Source: Lentzea cavernae (lineage in GTDB: Bacteria; Actinomycetota; Actinomycetes; Mycobacteriales; Pseudonocardiaceae). From it: a stretch of 64,000 nucleotides of DNA. Both the position numbers and the translations under genes were made by a program. Under the pieces are notes generated by a model. It worked only from the letters and a program-made list of their open reading frames with translations. It was not told the origin of the DNA and searched no databases. Every line of letters begins with the position of its first letter. Position 1 is the stretch's first letter. The stretch lies in assembly GCF_014653695.1 (NCBI RefSeq), contig NZ_BNAR01000002.1:826007-890006 (forward strand). The letters are read 5' to 3'. Below, piece after piece: positions 1 through 9,768 of this stretch.

Positions 1-1
1 G

Positions 2-295
2 TGGTTCACGCGCAAGGTCACCGGCCCCCTCGCGGTCGGCGGCGCCGCGCTCGTGATGGGCGTCGCCGTCACCGGCATGCACTACACGGGCATGTACGCC
101 ATGACGATGGCGCACGACCACAGTGCGTCCATTGTGGTCGGAAACTCGCAGGAGCTGATCACGTCGTTGATCATCGGCGGCGCCGGCGTCAGCGTGGTCA
201 TCATCTTCCTGCTCGCCCTCACCTCGTCCGACGAGGAGACCCGCGAGGAGAGCGAGCTGCTCGACCGCGTCATGCGGCGCACCAGCCAGCGCTGA
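2..295 (+). CDS. MHYT-domain membrane protein, C-terminal fragment
   Basis: The 5' part lies outside the window; the frame is open from base 2 and 97 residues are visible. The visible part has a hydrophobic segment followed by the signature MHYTGMYAM, then a second membrane segment (ITSLIIGGAGVSVVIIFLLAL) and a short charged tail with acidic and arginine residues. MHYT units are membrane sensors proposed to bind a metal through their Met and His residues. No GGDEF, EAL or kinase domain follows, so this is a stand-alone MHYT protein. It is convergent with the Smr gene, whose stop codon lies 3 bases away. The family call is firm; the ligand and the role are unknown. Confidence 0.85.
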   Translation, partial: WFTRKVTGPLAVGGAALVMGVAVTGMHYTGMYAMTMAHDHSASIVVGNSQELITSLIIGGAGVSVVIIFLLALTSSDEETREESELLDRVMRRTSQR

Positions 296-298
296 GCC

Positions 299-553
299 CT
301 ACCGCAGGTGCACGAGCACCATCCCGTCGTTGCCGGGAGCGACTTCCACGCGCCGGTAGAGCTTCTTCACGTGCGGCTGCTTCAACATCGCGAGCACCCG
401 GCTCCTGAGCGTGCCCGACCCCTTGCCCGTGATGATCTCCACGAGCGGCACCCGCTGCCCGGCCGCGCGGAACAGCGTGGCGCGGACGGCCTGCGCGATG
501 TCCTGGTCGCTGCGGAAGATCGGGTGCAGGTCGACGGTCAGCTTGTCCGGCAC
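299..553 (-). CDS. Smr-domain protein (MutS2 C-terminal-like)
   Basis: This is a small protein of 84 residues made of one Smr domain: an N-terminal VDLHP (the family LDxH motif) and a central ITGKGSG loop (the family TGxG motif), ending in a strand MVLVHLR. Smr domains are DNA- or RNA-nicking nuclease folds found at the end of MutS2 or alone. The proposed start is a GTG at 553-551, inside the last codons of the upstream MFS gene, giving a 16-base overlap that suggests translational coupling. The same frame stays open much further upstream, but that extension is antisense-like arginine-rich noise within the MFS gene. Nuclease activity is inferred from the family only. Confidence 0.75.
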   Translation of the reverse strand: MPDKLTVDLHPIFRSDQDIAQAVRATLFRAAGQRVPLVEIITGKGSGTLRSRVLAMLKQPHVKKLYRRVEVAPGNDGMVLVHLR

Positions 554-1740
554 GCGCCCATTCTGCCCGGCGCCAGCAGGGGCGTCACCACGAGTCCCGC
601 CAGCGCGCCGCCCGCGGTGACGACACAGGCGACCACGACGGCGACGCGCAACGACACCGTTTGCGCGAGCAGCGGCCCGGCGAGGGCGCCGATCAACGTC
701 GCCAACGCCTCCGCCGACAGGAACACCGCGCCGATCCGCCCGAGCGCCTCGTTCGGAACCTCCCGCTGCAGCACCGTTTGCGGCGTCACGAGCGTCATCG
801 AACCGAACACACCGATCGCCACGCCGGCGGGCAACGCGACGACCAACGACGTAGAACTGAAGAGCACGAAGAACGCCACGGCGGCCGCCGACTGGCTCGC
901 CGCGAGCAGGTACCGCGGCTGCACCCGGTCGACCAGCCGGCGGATCAGCACCGCCCCCAGCAGGAACCCGGCGCCGAGTGCCGACACCACGAGCCCGATC
1001 TGCTCGCTGCCACCGAGCCGCTCGATCCCGAACGGCACGAGCAACGCGCTGAGCGAGGCGTTGGCCGCCAGGAACACCGCGGTCAACGGCAGCAGCACCA
1101 CCGCGATCGGCAGGCCCCGCAACACCCTCCACCCGTCGGCGAGGTCGGCCCGCTCGCCCTTCACCACCCCGCCGCGACGGGTCGTCAGCGCGATCGCGGC
1201 CGCCGAGACGAGGTAGCTGGCGACGTCGATCCAGATGAGCGCCTGGAACCCGGCGAACGTCAGAACGGCCGCCCCGAGCGGTGGCGCGACGAGGCGGACC
1301 GTGCCGTCGGTGAACGCGTTCAGCGAGTTCGCGCTGCTCAGAGCACTGCCCGTGCCGACGACGACCGGCAGGTGCGCCTGCGCGGCCGGGCGGAACAACA
1401 CGGCGCCGGTGCTCTCCGCGACCAGCGCCGCGTAGACCAGCCACAGCGAGTGCTCCGCCGTGGCGAACACCATCAACGCGACGGCGGTGGCGCGGAACAG
1501 GTCCGCGGCGACCATCACGCGCCGGCGGTCCCAGCGGTCGGTCAGCACGCCCGCGATCGGGCCCAGCAGCAGCGGTGGCAGGCACTCGGCCACGAGCGTG
1601 AGGCCGGTCGCGAGCAACGAACCCGTGAGCGCGTGGACGTGGGCCGGGATGGCGATCACCAGCAGCCAGGAGCCCAGCAGGCTCACCGTCCGGCCGGTCC
1701 AGAGCAGCCTGAAATCACGGATCTTGAACGCTTCGAACAC
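538..1740 (-). CDS. MFS transporter, EntS/MFS_3-like exporter
   Basis: The 400-residue protein has about 12 hydrophobic segments typical of a major facilitator. It opens with FKIRDFRLLWTGRTVSLLGSW, the usual start of MFS_3 (enterobactin exporter-like) proteins. The loop 2-3 motif A appears as AGVLTDRWDRRRVM at about residues 63-76. Members export siderophores, macrolides or other hydrophobic compounds by proton antiport; the substrate here cannot be read from sequence. It is first of a two-gene leftward unit with the overlapping Smr gene. No siderophore or antibiotic biosynthesis genes are adjacent. Confidence 0.85.
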   Translation of the reverse strand: MFEAFKIRDFRLLWTGRTVSLLGSWLLVIAIPAHVHALTGSLLATGLTLVAECLPPLLLGPIAGVLTDRWDRRRVMVAADLFRATAVALMVFATAEHSLWLVYAALVAESTGAVLFRPAAQAHLPVVVGTGSALSSANSLNAFTDGTVRLVAPPLGAAVLTFAGFQALIWIDVASYLVSAAAIALTTRRGGVVKGERADLADGWRVLRGLPIAVVLLPLTAVFLAANASLSALLVPFGIERLGGSEQIGLVVSALGAGFLLGAVLIRRLVDRVQPRYLLAASQSAAAVAFFVLFSSTSLVVALPAGVAIGVFGSMTLVTPQTVLQREVPNEALGRIGAVFLSAEALATLIGALAGPLLAQTVSLRVAVVVACVVTAGGALAGLVVTPLLAPGRMGACRTS

Positions 1741-1877
1741 CGCTACCCCCAGGTAGTCGTTCGTCAGGACGCCTGCCGCCGTCAGACGGCTGATCAGCGC
1801 TCACATCCTGCCTGCGCAGGCGAACACGACCCGTGGCGGTTGCTCGACGCGGTGCTGCTCATCGCGGGGCACCCGAG

Positions 1878-2543
1878 TCACTGACTGCTGATGCTCGCGA
1901 CCAGGTTGATCGTTGTCGCCAGCACCCCGGTGCCGAACAGGTACGACAGCAGGGCGTGCTTCAAGGCCGTCCGGCGCATCTCACGCCCCGACAGACTCGT
2001 GTCGGACACCTGGAACGTCATCCCGATGCTGAACGCCACGTACGCGAAGTCGCCGTAGTCGGGCGGCTCGGGCTGGTTGAAGTCGATCCCGCCGTCCGCC
2101 CCGTAGTAGTACAACCGGGCGTACCGCAGCGTGAAGATCGTGTGCACGACCGCCCACGACAGCACCACGGACAACACACCGAGCCCGACGCGCAGCAGTT
2201 CGGACCCTCCGGTGGTGTGCGCGGCACGGGCCAGCACGAACCCCACGGACACCAGGCTCGCCAAGGCGGCCACGATCAGCACGACCTCGGCGACGCGGCG
2301 GGTGGGGTCGTTGCGCACGGCGTGCCGGGCGGTCTCCTCGGCGTCCATCGGCCAGATGACCAGCCACGCCCGCACGAGGTACACGAGCGTGGCGACGTCC
2401 CAGCCGACCAGCAGGCCGAACTCGCCGTGGCCGGTCAGCGCGACGGCGAGGCCGCTGACGAGGCCCGCGGCGAGCGCGGCGACGACCTTGGTGCGGTCCA
2501 GCACGAAGCCGTCGGGCAACGGGCGGGACGGCAGGTCAGGCAT
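1878..2543 (-). CDS. DUF1345 family membrane protein
   Basis: The 221-residue protein has about five membrane segments and the DUF1345 hallmark stretch [21 protein letters not shown] near residues 160-180, followed by a last helix ([21 protein letters not shown]). The family is widespread and functionally undefined. The ATG overlaps the end of the STAS gene by 8 bases, so it is translated as the last member of the leftward dsbA-like/STAS/DUF1345 unit. No enzymatic motif is visible. Confidence 0.85.
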   Translation of the reverse strand: MPDLPSRPLPDGFVLDRTKVVAALAAGLVSGLAVALTGHGEFGLLVGWDVATLVYLVRAWLVIWPMDAEETARHAVRNDPTRRVAEVVLIVAALASLVSVGFVLARAAHTTGGSELLRVGLGVLSVVLSWAVVHTIFTLRYARLYYYGADGGIDFNQPEPPDYGDFAYVAFSIGMTFQVSDTSLSGREMRRTALKHALLSYLFGTGVLATTINLVASISSQ

Positions 2544-2877
2544 CCAGCGCCGCGTCCACGTCCAGGTACAGCTCGAGCGTCTCGGTCAGGGTGGTGGCCT
2601 TCAGGGCCCGCAGCACGCTGCCCCTGGGCGACACGAGCCGGAACGGCGTGCCGCGCTCCTCGCCGCGCAGGTGGAACTCCACGAGCACGGAGAGACCGGC
2701 GGACGCGAAGAACTCGACGCCGCTCACGTCCAGCACGATGGGAAGACCCTCGCCGAACGCCTCGGAGAGCTCGTCGCGCAGCAGCTCCGCCGTGTACGAG
2801 TCGACCTCCCCCTCAGCGCGGAGCACGACGGCGGTGTCGCGCTTGTCCGTCTCGACCTTCAGCAGCTGCTCTTCCAT
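2536..2877 (-). CDS. STAS-domain anti-sigma factor antagonist
   Basis: The 113-residue protein begins [11 protein letters not shown] and folds as a single STAS domain. It has the strand [28 protein letters not shown], in which the Ser of FASAGL (about residue 59) sits at the usual phosphorylation site of SpoIIAA/RsbV-like antagonists. Members bind partner-switching anti-sigma kinases when dephosphorylated. No cognate RsbW-like kinase or sigma factor is adjacent, so its partner must be elsewhere. The start at 2877 was chosen over an upstream open extension because that extension lies inside the DsbA gene and is non-protein-like; 2877 is one base from the DsbA stop. Confidence 0.85.
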   Translation of the reverse strand: MEEQLLKVETDKRDTAVVLRAEGEVDSYTAELLRDELSEAFGEGLPIVLDVSGVEFFASAGLSVLVEFHLRGEERGTPFRLVSPRGSVLRALKATTLTETLELYLDVDAALDA

Positions 2878-2878
2878 C

Positions 2879-3496
2879 TCACGCCTCCCAGGCCTGCGCC
2901 AGCGCTCGCTCGAACAACTCGGTGGGCTGGGCGCCGGACACGGCCAGCCGTCCGGCGAGCACCACGAACGGCACGCCGGACACACCGATGTCGCGGGCGC
3001 GCTGCTCGTCGGCGCGCACCTCGGCCGCGTACGCGGCCGGGTCTTCGAGGACGGACTTCACGTCGGCGGCGTCGAGCCCCGCCTCGGTGGTGATCTCGGA
3101 CAACGACTCGGGCGTGAACAGCGACCGCGCCTGCCCGAAGTTGGCCTGCAACACCGCGTCGAGGACCTGGTGCTGAACGCCCTTCTCCCCCGCCAGGTGC
3201 AGCAGCCGGTGCACGTCGAACGTGTTGCCGACCTCGCGGTCCAGGCGGTACTCGAGGCCCTCGTCGCGCGCGAGCCCGGCGACGGACTCTTCCATCTCGG
3301 CGGCGCGGGGGCCGAACTTGGCGGCAAGCATGTCCTGCACGGACTCGACGCCTGTTCTCGTGGGATCCAGCTCGAACGCGCGGTGCACCACGGTGATCTC
3401 GGCGCGGTGCTCGAACCCGGCGAGCGCCTTGTCGAAGCGCACCTTGCCGATGTAGCACCACGGGCAGATGACGTCAGCCCAGAACTCGACCTGCAT
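2879..3496 (-). CDS. DsbA family oxidoreductase, FrnE-like
   Basis: The 205-residue protein begins MQVEFWADVICPWCYIGK, with the thioredoxin-fold active site CPWC at residues 11-14 and no signal peptide. It is therefore a cytoplasmic FrnE-type 2-hydroxychromene-2-carboxylate isomerase/DsbA-like protein. The conserved C-terminal stretch GVSGVPFVVLAGRLAVSGAQP supplies the cis-Pro loop. Members act in disulfide or dithiol redox chemistry. It heads a leftward unit with the STAS and DUF1345 genes and is divergent from the COG0523 operon, sharing a 74-base intergenic region. The family is secure, the substrate is not. Confidence 0.88.
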   Translation of the reverse strand: MQVEFWADVICPWCYIGKVRFDKALAGFEHRAEITVVHRAFELDPTRTGVESVQDMLAAKFGPRAAEMEESVAGLARDEGLEYRLDREVGNTFDVHRLLHLAGEKGVQHQVLDAVLQANFGQARSLFTPESLSEITTEAGLDAADVKSVLEDPAAYAAEVRADEQRARDIGVSGVPFVVLAGRLAVSGAQPTELFERALAQAWEA

Positions 3497-3539
3497 CCTT
3501 CGATCATGTCATGCCTCCTGGCGGACGTCCGATCTAAAA

Positions 3540-3554
3540 CGATAATCGTTGTCA
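3540..3554 (+). promoter_or_regulatory. Zur-like operator in COG0523 promoter
   Basis: CGATAAT-C-GTTGTCA matches a 7-1-7 Fur/Zur-type palindrome (compare TGATAAT-G-ATTATCA) at 11 of 14 arm positions, and a tighter core AACGATAATCGTT (3538-3550) is nearly symmetrical. It is an AT-rich island directly upstream of a possible -10 element TACGCT (3557-3562), so bound repressor would block transcription of the gene starting at 3571. Zinc-repressed COG0523 genes are well known in bacteria; that Zur is the regulator here is inferred from the target family and the box. Confidence 0.55.
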
Positions 3555-3570
3555 TGTACGCTTCACGACC

Positions 3571-4584
3571 ATGGCAGCACGGGTCGTATTGGTAGCCGGG
3601 TTCACCCACCACGACGTGGCCGACGAGCTCTGGCGGGCGTCACCGGAGTCGTCGCTGGTCAGACACGATCTGAGCAGCCTGGCCGACGGGGTGGTGCGGC
3701 GCTGGGCGGACGGCCGGCTCACGGTGCTGGAGCTCGCGCACGGCTGTGTGTCGTGCACGTTGCGGCTCGACCTGATCCCGTTGCTGGAGGGGCTGGATGG
3801 GCGCGTGATCGTGCAACTGGACCCGATGCTCGAACCGGAGGCCGTGTGCTTCGCGCTGAGCGAGACGGCGGTGGAGGTCGAGGCCGTCGTCACGGTCGTC
3901 GACAGCGCCACCTGGCTCGACGACGCCACGGGCACCGACTCGCTCGCCGACCGGGGCATGCGCGCGGCCGAGGGTGACGAGCGGACCGTCGCCCAGGTCG
4001 TGGTCGGGCAGGCGGAGTTCGCTGACGCGCTGGTGCTGACGGGCCCGGCCGGCCCGGTGCTCACCGCCGTGCTGGACCGCCTCTCCCCCGGCGCGCCCCG
4101 TCAGCGGCTGGACGCGCTGGACGTCGTCGCCCTGCTCGCGGCGATCCCGGACACCTCGCGGCGCGGCCTGATCGACGACGGTTTCGGGTCGTTGCTGTTC
4201 GGGCGGCCGTCGCTGGAGCCGGCGCACGGCGTGTCCGTCGTCCACTTCACCGACCGGCGCCCGTTCCACCCCATGCGCCTGCACGACTGCATCGACGTGC
4301 TGCTCGACGGCGTGGTGCGGGTGCGCGGCCGGGTGTGGGTGGCGAGCCAGCCCGACGCGGCGCTGTGGCTCGAGTCCGCGGGCGGCGGGCTGCGCGTGGG
4401 CAACCTCGGGCCGTGGGAGGGCGACCGCGACCAGGAGGTCGTGGTGATCACGACGTCCGCCGACGCGGCGGAGATCAGCGCGGCCCTGCGCTCGGCCCTG
4501 GTCACCGACGAGGAGCTGGGGCTGATCACCGAGCTCGACTTCGCCGATCCGTTCGCCGACTGGCACGAGGAGATGGAACTCTGA
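3571..4584 (+). CDS. COG0523 (CobW-like) protein lacking the P-loop
   Basis: The 337-residue protein aligns along its length with the next gene's COG0523 GTPase. The Cys motif is kept as GCVSCTLR (residues 58-65), as is a CobW C-terminal-like region ([20 protein letters not shown] onwards, about residues 225-290). Where the P-loop GFLGAGKT should be, it reads GFTHHDVAD, so the Walker A Lys and Thr are lost and no NKxD guanine motif is seen. It therefore probably binds metal, or its paralogue, without hydrolysing GTP. Translation starts just after a Zur-like box, and the stop shares its A with the next ATG (TGATG), so the pair is coupled. The partner-subunit role is an inference. Confidence 0.75.
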   Translation: MAARVVLVAGFTHHDVADELWRASPESSLVRHDLSSLADGVVRRWADGRLTVLELAHGCVSCTLRLDLIPLLEGLDGRVIVQLDPMLEPEAVCFALSETAVEVEAVVTVVDSATWLDDATGTDSLADRGMRAAEGDERTVAQVVVGQAEFADALVLTGPAGPVLTAVLDRLSPGAPRQRLDALDVVALLAAIPDTSRRGLIDDGFGSLLFGRPSLEPAHGVSVVHFTDRRPFHPMRLHDCIDVLLDGVVRVRGRVWVASQPDAALWLESAGGGLRVGNLGPWEGDRDQEVVVITTSADAAEISAALRSALVTDEELGLITELDFADPFADWHEEMEL

Positions 4585-5726
4585 TGCGCACCCCCGTGAC
4601 CGTGCTGTCCGGCTTCCTCGGCGCCGGCAAGACGACACTGCTCAACCACGTGCTCGCCAACCGCTCCGGCCGCCGGGTGGCGGTGGTCGTGAACGACATG
4701 AGCGAGGTCAACATCGACGCGGCCCTGGTCGACCGCTCCACCGAACGCCTCGTCGAGCTCACCAACGGCTGCATCTGCTGCACGTTGCGGGAGGACCTGC
4801 TCGACAGCGTCGGCGAACTGGCGCGCTCGGGCCGGTTCGACACGATCCTGGTCGAGTCGACGGGCATCTCCGAGCCGATGCCGGTGGCCGCGACGTTCGA
4901 CTGGACGTTCTCCGACGGCACGAGCCTGTCCGACCTCGCGCGGCTCGACACGATGGTGACCGTGGTGGACGCGGCGGGCTTCCTGCGCGAACTGACCACC
5001 GGCGACCGCCTGCACGCACGGGACCTGGAGGCCGCCGAGGGCGACGAGCGCTCGATCTCGGACCTGCTCGTGGACCAGGTGGAGTTCGCGACCGTGCTCG
5101 TGGTGAACAAGACCGACCTCGTCACCGCCCCGGAACTCGCGGCCCTCGACGCCCTGCTGCGACGACTCAACCCGTCCGCCCGTCTGCTGCACGCGCGCCG
5201 GGGGGTCGTGGAGCTGTCGGACGTGCTCGACACCGGCCGCTACGACCCCGTCGCCGCCTCGCAGTCGCCGGGCTGGGCCCAGGAGCTGGCCGGCGGGCAC
5301 ACCCCGGAGACCGAGGAGTACGGCATCCGGTCCGTCACCTACCGCGCGTCACGGCCGTTCCACCCGGCCCGGCTCGCGGAGGCGTTGAGCGACTGGGAGG
5401 GCGTGTTGCGCAGCAAGGGTTTCTGCCACATCGCCTCCCGGCCGGACGTGCTGGCCGTGTGGTCGCAGGCGGGCCCGAACCTGGTCATCGAACCCGGTCA
5501 GCTGCTCGACGAGCCTCTCGGCCGCCAGGAACTGGTGTTCATCGGGGTGGACCTCGACGTGACGGAGCCCGCGCGGCGCCTGGATCCCGCGCTGCTCACC
5601 GACTACGAGCTCGCGGCGGGGCCGGGCACCTGGCGGACGTTCGCGGACCCGTTGCCGGAGTGGGACCTGACCGACCTGCACGACCACCCGATCACCCCCA
5701 GCGTGACCAGCGCCAGCGCGGGGTAG
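4584..5726 (+). CDS. COG0523 family GTP-binding metallochaperone
   Basis: The 380-residue protein has a full G3E GTPase core: P-loop GFLGAGKTT (10-18), metal-binding GCICCTLR (62-69), ESTGISEP (about 94-101) and NKTD. The CobW C-terminal domain runs from about residue 245 ([19 protein letters not shown]). Family members deliver metals, often Zn or Co, to client enzymes or scavenge zinc under starvation. It is translationally coupled to the P-loop-less paralogue before it. The 3' end overlaps the convergent glycosyltransferase gene by 124 bases, so one of the two C-termini may be shorter or unconserved. The client protein is unknown. Confidence 0.88.
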   Translation: MRTPVTVLSGFLGAGKTTLLNHVLANRSGRRVAVVVNDMSEVNIDAALVDRSTERLVELTNGCICCTLREDLLDSVGELARSGRFDTILVESTGISEPMPVAATFDWTFSDGTSLSDLARLDTMVTVVDAAGFLRELTTGDRLHARDLEAAEGDERSISDLLVDQVEFATVLVVNKTDLVTAPELAALDALLRRLNPSARLLHARRGVVELSDVLDTGRYDPVAASQSPGWAQELAGGHTPETEEYGIRSVTYRASRPFHPARLAEALSDWEGVLRSKGFCHIASRPDVLAVWSQAGPNLVIEPGQLLDEPLGRQELVFIGVDLDVTEPARRLDPALLTDYELAAGPGTWRTFADPLPEWDLTDLHDHPITPSVTSASAG

Positions 5727-6799
5727 ATCCAGCCGAGCACCGCGAGCGGCCACGGCCTCGGGATCTCCCAGATGGACGGCTGCAGGTCGATGAGGACCGT
5801 GATGACGTCCGAGCAGACCGCGACCACCCACACCCCGGCGAGCACCAGGTTGCGCCGCGAGTGGACGAGCCACAACACCAGCGGGATCACCCACAGCCAG
5901 TGGTGGCTCCACGAGATCGGCGAGACCAGCAACCCGAAGAACTGCACGGTGACCACGGCGGCCGGCGCGTCCCCGGCACGCACCGCCGCCCGCAACGCGA
6001 ACCACGTCAGCCCCGCGGACACCGCCACCGCGAGCAGCCACGGCCAGGACATCTCGACGTCGTACCCGAGCGACCGCGACAACGCGCCGCGCAACGACTG
6101 GTTGATCACCGACCCCACCGGCCCGACCCGGTCCGCCGCGCCGAGCAGCTCGAACCAGTAGCGCCACGAGTCCCCCGCCGACACGAGGAATCCCAGCGCC
6201 ACGGTGACCGCGAAGCCCGCGATCGACCACAGCGCGGCCTTCCACCTGCCGGTGACGAGGAAGTACAGCCCGGAGATCGCCGGCGTCAGCTTCGTCCCGG
6301 CGGCGACGCCGACACCGAGGCCCGCCACCACCTGCCGGACCGCGAGCATCGCCGCGAACACCCCGGCGACCAGGACGAGGTTGATCTGCCCGAAGTCGAG
6401 CGTCTTGCGCACGGGTTCGAACCACAGCGCGATCGCCGTCCACAGCAGAGCACGGCGCTCGTCGTACCGCACGTCCCCCGCCAGCGCCTTCAGCGCCGTG
6501 CGCACCAGCCACCACAGGCAGACCAGCGACAACACCTGCCAGACGACCCGCGCGGCGGTCCACGGCAACGCCGACAGCGGCAGGAACACCGCAGCCGCGA
6601 ACGGCGGGTAGGTGAACGGCAGCGGGAAGTCCGCCGTGAACGGCATGTCGATCGAGTAGAGCTCGTCGGTCAGCACGTTCGGGGCGAGGCTCCAGTACAC
6701 CTTCAGGTCGATCATGCCCCAGTTCGCCGTCGCGGCGTAGGCGGCGAGCGACAGGCACAACACCAGAGGCGCGAACCTCAGGACGCGCTGTTCGATCAC
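5603..6799 (-). CDS. GT87 family (DUF2029) membrane glycosyltransferase
   Basis: The 398-residue polytopic protein has about ten hydrophobic helices. It has the GT87/DUF2029 pattern DLKVYW near residue 31, the periplasmic [23 protein letters not shown] segment, a GQINLVL motif and the [12 protein letters not shown] motif near the C-terminus. The family includes actinobacterial PimE and related polyprenyl-phosphomannose-dependent alpha-mannosyltransferases, so a role in extracytoplasmic mannosylation of lipid or glycan is likely. Its last 41 codons lie antisense to the COG0523 gene. It appears monocistronic. Confidence 0.8.
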   Translation of the reverse strand: MIEQRVLRFAPLVLCLSLAAYAATANWGMIDLKVYWSLAPNVLTDELYSIDMPFTADFPLPFTYPPFAAAVFLPLSALPWTAARVVWQVLSLVCLWWLVRTALKALAGDVRYDERRALLWTAIALWFEPVRKTLDFGQINLVLVAGVFAAMLAVRQVVAGLGVGVAAGTKLTPAISGLYFLVTGRWKAALWSIAGFAVTVALGFLVSAGDSWRYWFELLGAADRVGPVGSVINQSLRGALSRSLGYDVEMSWPWLLAVAVSAGLTWFALRAAVRAGDAPAAVVTVQFFGLLVSPISWSHHWLWVIPLVLWLVHSRRNLVLAGVWVVAVCSDVITVLIDLQPSIWEIPRPWPLAVLGWIYPALALVTLGVIGWSCRSVRSHSGNGSANVRQVPGPAASS

Positions 6800-6981
6800 C
6801 GGTTCCTCCTGCGACTGCGGTTCTGGCCGGTGAGAGTGTCCATCACGACGTGAGCGCCGGGTTCACCGAGCACCCTGTCCCAGCTCGACGTACCGCTGCA
6901 GACGCGCTCCCGCCCGCAACGACGATCAAGCACACGCGTCCTTCCCAACGCATAATGCGCTGAGACTTCGGGGGGCGGGCG

Positions 6982-9321
6982 GTGGGCACGACGGCGTTCG
7001 GGGACTTCCTCCGCTTCTACCGGTCCCGTGTTCCGCTGACGCAGGAAGAACTCGCCGAGCGCACCGGTCTGAGCACACGCGCGATCAGCGACATGGAACG
7101 CGGCCGCACGCTCAGCCCGCAGTTCCGCACCGTGCAACTGCTCGTCACCGGCCTGGACCTGCGGGACGACGAGGCCGCGGAGTTCACGGCACTGGCCCGC
7201 GCCAGCCGGGTCGTCGCGGTCCAGCAACGGCCCGAGGCGCCGTTCGCCGTCGCGTCCTCGTCGCTGCCGCCGGTGCTGATCGAGCTCACCGGCAGGGAGG
7301 GCGAGAAGCAGCTCCTGGACGGGTTCGCCGCGGACGCCTCGGCGTCCTCGCGGCTGCAGATCGCGGTGGTCCACGGCGCGCCCGGCTCCGGCAAGACCGC
7401 CCTCGCCGTCGAGGCGGGTCACCGGCTGGGCGCGCGGTTCGCCGACGGCTGCGTGTTCCTCGACCTGCGCGGCACCGACCCCGAGCCGCTGACCCCGGAC
7501 AGGGCGGCCCACCGGTTGCTGCGCTCGTTCGGCGTGGACGAACGCCAGATCCCCGCCGACCCGGACGACAGGCTGTCGCTGTACCGCTCGCAGCTGCGCG
7601 ACCGGACCGTGTTGCTGGTGCTGGACAACGCGGCGAACGAGGCCCAGGTGCGTCCGCTGCTCGCCTCCAGCCCCGGCACGCTCGTCCTGCTGACCAGCCG
7701 CCGGATCCTGACCGGCCTCGACGCCCGCCACCGCCTCGCGCTGGAGTTGTTGCCGCTCGGCCGGTCCGTCGAACTGCTCCGCGCCGTGACGGGTCCTGGT
7801 CGGATCGACGCCGAACCGGAAGCGGCGCTGCGGGTCGCCGAGCTGTGCGGGGGCATGCCGCTGGCGTTGCTCATCGCGGGCAACCGGCTGACGAGCAGGC
7901 CACAGTGGACGATCAGCCACCTCGCCGGGCAGCTGGAGGACGAGCGGCGCCGCCTGTCCGTGCTGCGGGCGGGCGACCTGCAGGTGCGGGCGGCGTTCGA
8001 GATCTCCTACCACCAGCTCGGTCCCGGCGCCGCCACCCTGTTCCGCAGGCTCGCCCTGGTACCGGGCCCCGGCATCAGCTCGGTCCTGGCCGCCGTGCTC
8101 ACCCCGGACGCCGAGGAGGCGTTGGAGGAGCTGGCCGACGCGAGCCTGCTCGGCATCAGCGAGATCCCCGGCCGCTACACGCGCCACGACCTGTTGCACG
8201 TCTTCGCCGCCGAACGCCTGGAACTCGACGACGACCCAGCGGCCGTCCAGGAAGCACGCACGCGTTTGCGGCACCGGCTCCTCGACGTCGCCACCAGGGC
8301 AGCGCTCTTCTTCGACCACGACGTGCCCGCCGAACGACTGGGTCCGGTGCACGACAAGGAGTCCGCCGCCAGGTGGCTGGAGCTGGAGCTCGAGAACTGG
8401 CGCGAGGCTCTGAAAGCGGCGGCCGAGGCCGGCGAGCACGAGCACGTTCTCGTTCTGGCACAAGCCATGCACTGGTACTCGGACATGCACGGCGTCGGCG
8501 AACTGTGGCGTGAGGTGTTCTCCGCCGGAGCCGATGCGGCCGGTGAACTGGGCAACGCCAAGGACGCCGCCGAGCAGTTGAACTACCTCTCGTGGGCGCT
8601 GTACGCGTTGTGCGGCCGACCGCACGAAGCGCTGGCTGTGCACGAAAAGGCCGCGGCGATCCAGATCGACGACACCATCACCGAGGCCTGGACCTACTAC
8701 TACGGCTCAGCGATCCGGCGGCGGCTCGGCGAAGCGCAGAAGGCGGTGGAACTCGGCCGCCGTTCGGTCGCCCTGTTCGAGCGGGCGGGGTACCGGATCG
8801 GCGAGAACCTCGCGCTCTCCCTGCTGGGCCTGATGCTGCACACCGCCGGCGATCTCACCGAGGCCGTCGAGGTGCAGCAACGCGGTGTCGACCAGCACCG
8901 CGAGGCGGGCGGCGACGACGAACTGCTGTCGATGATCCTGATCCGCCTGGCGACGACCCTGGCGGCCGCGGGCCAGGTGACCGCCGCCCAGGACCTCCTC
9001 GACGAGGCGGAGACGTTGTTCCGCAAGCACTCCAACACCGCGGGCACCGCCCGCGTGCAGCACAACCGCGGCCTGGTGCTGATGGACGCGGGCAGGTTCG
9101 GCGAGGCGCGCGAGCAACTGCGGGCGGCCCTGGGCGAGGCCCGGCTGTCCGACCACCGGGTCGAGATCATGGCCCGGCTCGCCGAACTCGCCGACGCGGC
9201 GGGCGATCCGGCGCAGGCCCGCGAACTCAGGGTGCGGGCACTGGCCGAGTGCGACCGCTACGACACACCCGCGGTGCGCGTCACGGCGGCGCAACTGGGG
9301 GCGGCGCTGCGCTCCCGGTGA
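6982..9321 (+). CDS. XRE HTH / NB-ARC / TPR regulator
   Basis: The 779-residue protein has an N-terminal XRE helix-turn-helix (residues about 8-62, TQEELAERTGLSTRAISDMERGR). An NB-ARC/STAND NTPase domain follows with P-loop GAPGSGKT (132-139) and LLVLDNA as Walker B (about 211-217). The C-terminal half is alpha-helical TPR-like repeats from about residue 470. This is the common actinomycete STAND transcriptional regulator design, in which nucleotide binding and TPR ligand sensing gate DNA binding. The start is a GTG at 6982; a -10-like CATAAT (6951-6956) within a near-palindrome CGCATAATGCG could serve it with a short leader. Target and inducer are unknown. Confidence 0.9.
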   Translation: MGTTAFGDFLRFYRSRVPLTQEELAERTGLSTRAISDMERGRTLSPQFRTVQLLVTGLDLRDDEAAEFTALARASRVVAVQQRPEAPFAVASSSLPPVLIELTGREGEKQLLDGFAADASASSRLQIAVVHGAPGSGKTALAVEAGHRLGARFADGCVFLDLRGTDPEPLTPDRAAHRLLRSFGVDERQIPADPDDRLSLYRSQLRDRTVLLVLDNAANEAQVRPLLASSPGTLVLLTSRRILTGLDARHRLALELLPLGRSVELLRAVTGPGRIDAEPEAALRVAELCGGMPLALLIAGNRLTSRPQWTISHLAGQLEDERRRLSVLRAGDLQVRAAFEISYHQLGPGAATLFRRLALVPGPGISSVLAAVLTPDAEEALEELADASLLGISEIPGRYTRHDLLHVFAAERLELDDDPAAVQEARTRLRHRLLDVATRAALFFDHDVPAERLGPVHDKESAARWLELELENWREALKAAAEAGEHEHVLVLAQAMHWYSDMHGVGELWREVFSAGADAAGELGNAKDAAEQLNYLSWALYALCGRPHEALAVHEKAAAIQIDDTITEAWTYYYGSAIRRRLGEAQKAVELGRRSVALFERAGYRIGENLALSLLGLMLHTAGDLTEAVEVQQRGVDQHREAGGDDELLSMILIRLATTLAAAGQVTAAQDLLDEAETLFRKHSNTAGTARVQHNRGLVLMDAGRFGEAREQLRAALGEARLSDHRVEIMARLAELADAAGDPAQARELRVRALAECDRYDTPAVRVTAAQLGAALRSR

Positions 9322-9327
9322 TCCGGG

Positions 9328-9768
9328 TCAGCGGCGGCCGGTGGCCAGGACGACGAGGAACTGACCGCCGCCCGCCTCGACGCTCGCGGTCACGGGCAGA
9401 CCCGGCACCAGCCTGGAGAACCGGTCCTGCAGCCAGTCCGCCGTCTCCTGGGCGTCCTGCCGGGTCGGGCAGCGGGCCACCATCTCGCGGCCCCCCTTGC
9501 GTTCCAGCCGCCCGGCGACGGTGATCAGAGGCGCGGGCTCGGCCACGTGCAGGCGGTCCGGCCAGGCGATGACCACCTTGACCGCGCCCTTGCGGGTGTT
9601 GCACCCGCGGTGCGCGAGCCGCTCGGCGACCTTGGCCTTCCGGTCGGCGGTCCGGCTGTCGACGCTGGGACCCCGCGGGTCGTTCACCGACATGCCGGGG
9701 TCGACCGGTTCGTCGCACACCCAGCAGCGCCAGCCGTCGCGCTCGGCCACGTCCTCGAGAGAGCTCAC
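9328..9768 (-). CDS. HNH-like zinc-motif protein, uncharacterised
   Basis: The 146-residue protein opens with DGWRCWVCDEPVDP (Cys15, Cys18) and later has RLAHRGCNTRKG (His53, Cys56, Asn57, Lys60). This resembles the CxxC...HxxCN zinc framework of HNH endonuclease folds. The central DHI-type catalytic His is not evident (SVDSRTAD), so nuclease activity is doubtful. The C-terminal half (ARCPTRQDAQETADWLQDRFSRLVPGLPV) looks like a separate small alpha/beta domain. It is convergent with the STAND regulator, six bases away. I recognise the zinc motif but not a characterised family. Confidence 0.6.
   Translation of the reverse strand: MSSLEDVAERDGWRCWVCDEPVDPGMSVNDPRGPSVDSRTADRKAKVAERLAHRGCNTRKGAVKVVIAWPDRLHVAEPAPLITVAGRLERKGGREMVARCPTRQDAQETADWLQDRFSRLVPGLPVTASVEAGGGQFLVVLATGRR

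Noticed and set aside
554..1585. Upstream extension of the Smr frame inside the MFS gene
   Set aside because: The residues are low-complexity Arg/Gly/Ala typical of a shifted frame, and the Smr domain is complete from the GTG at 553.
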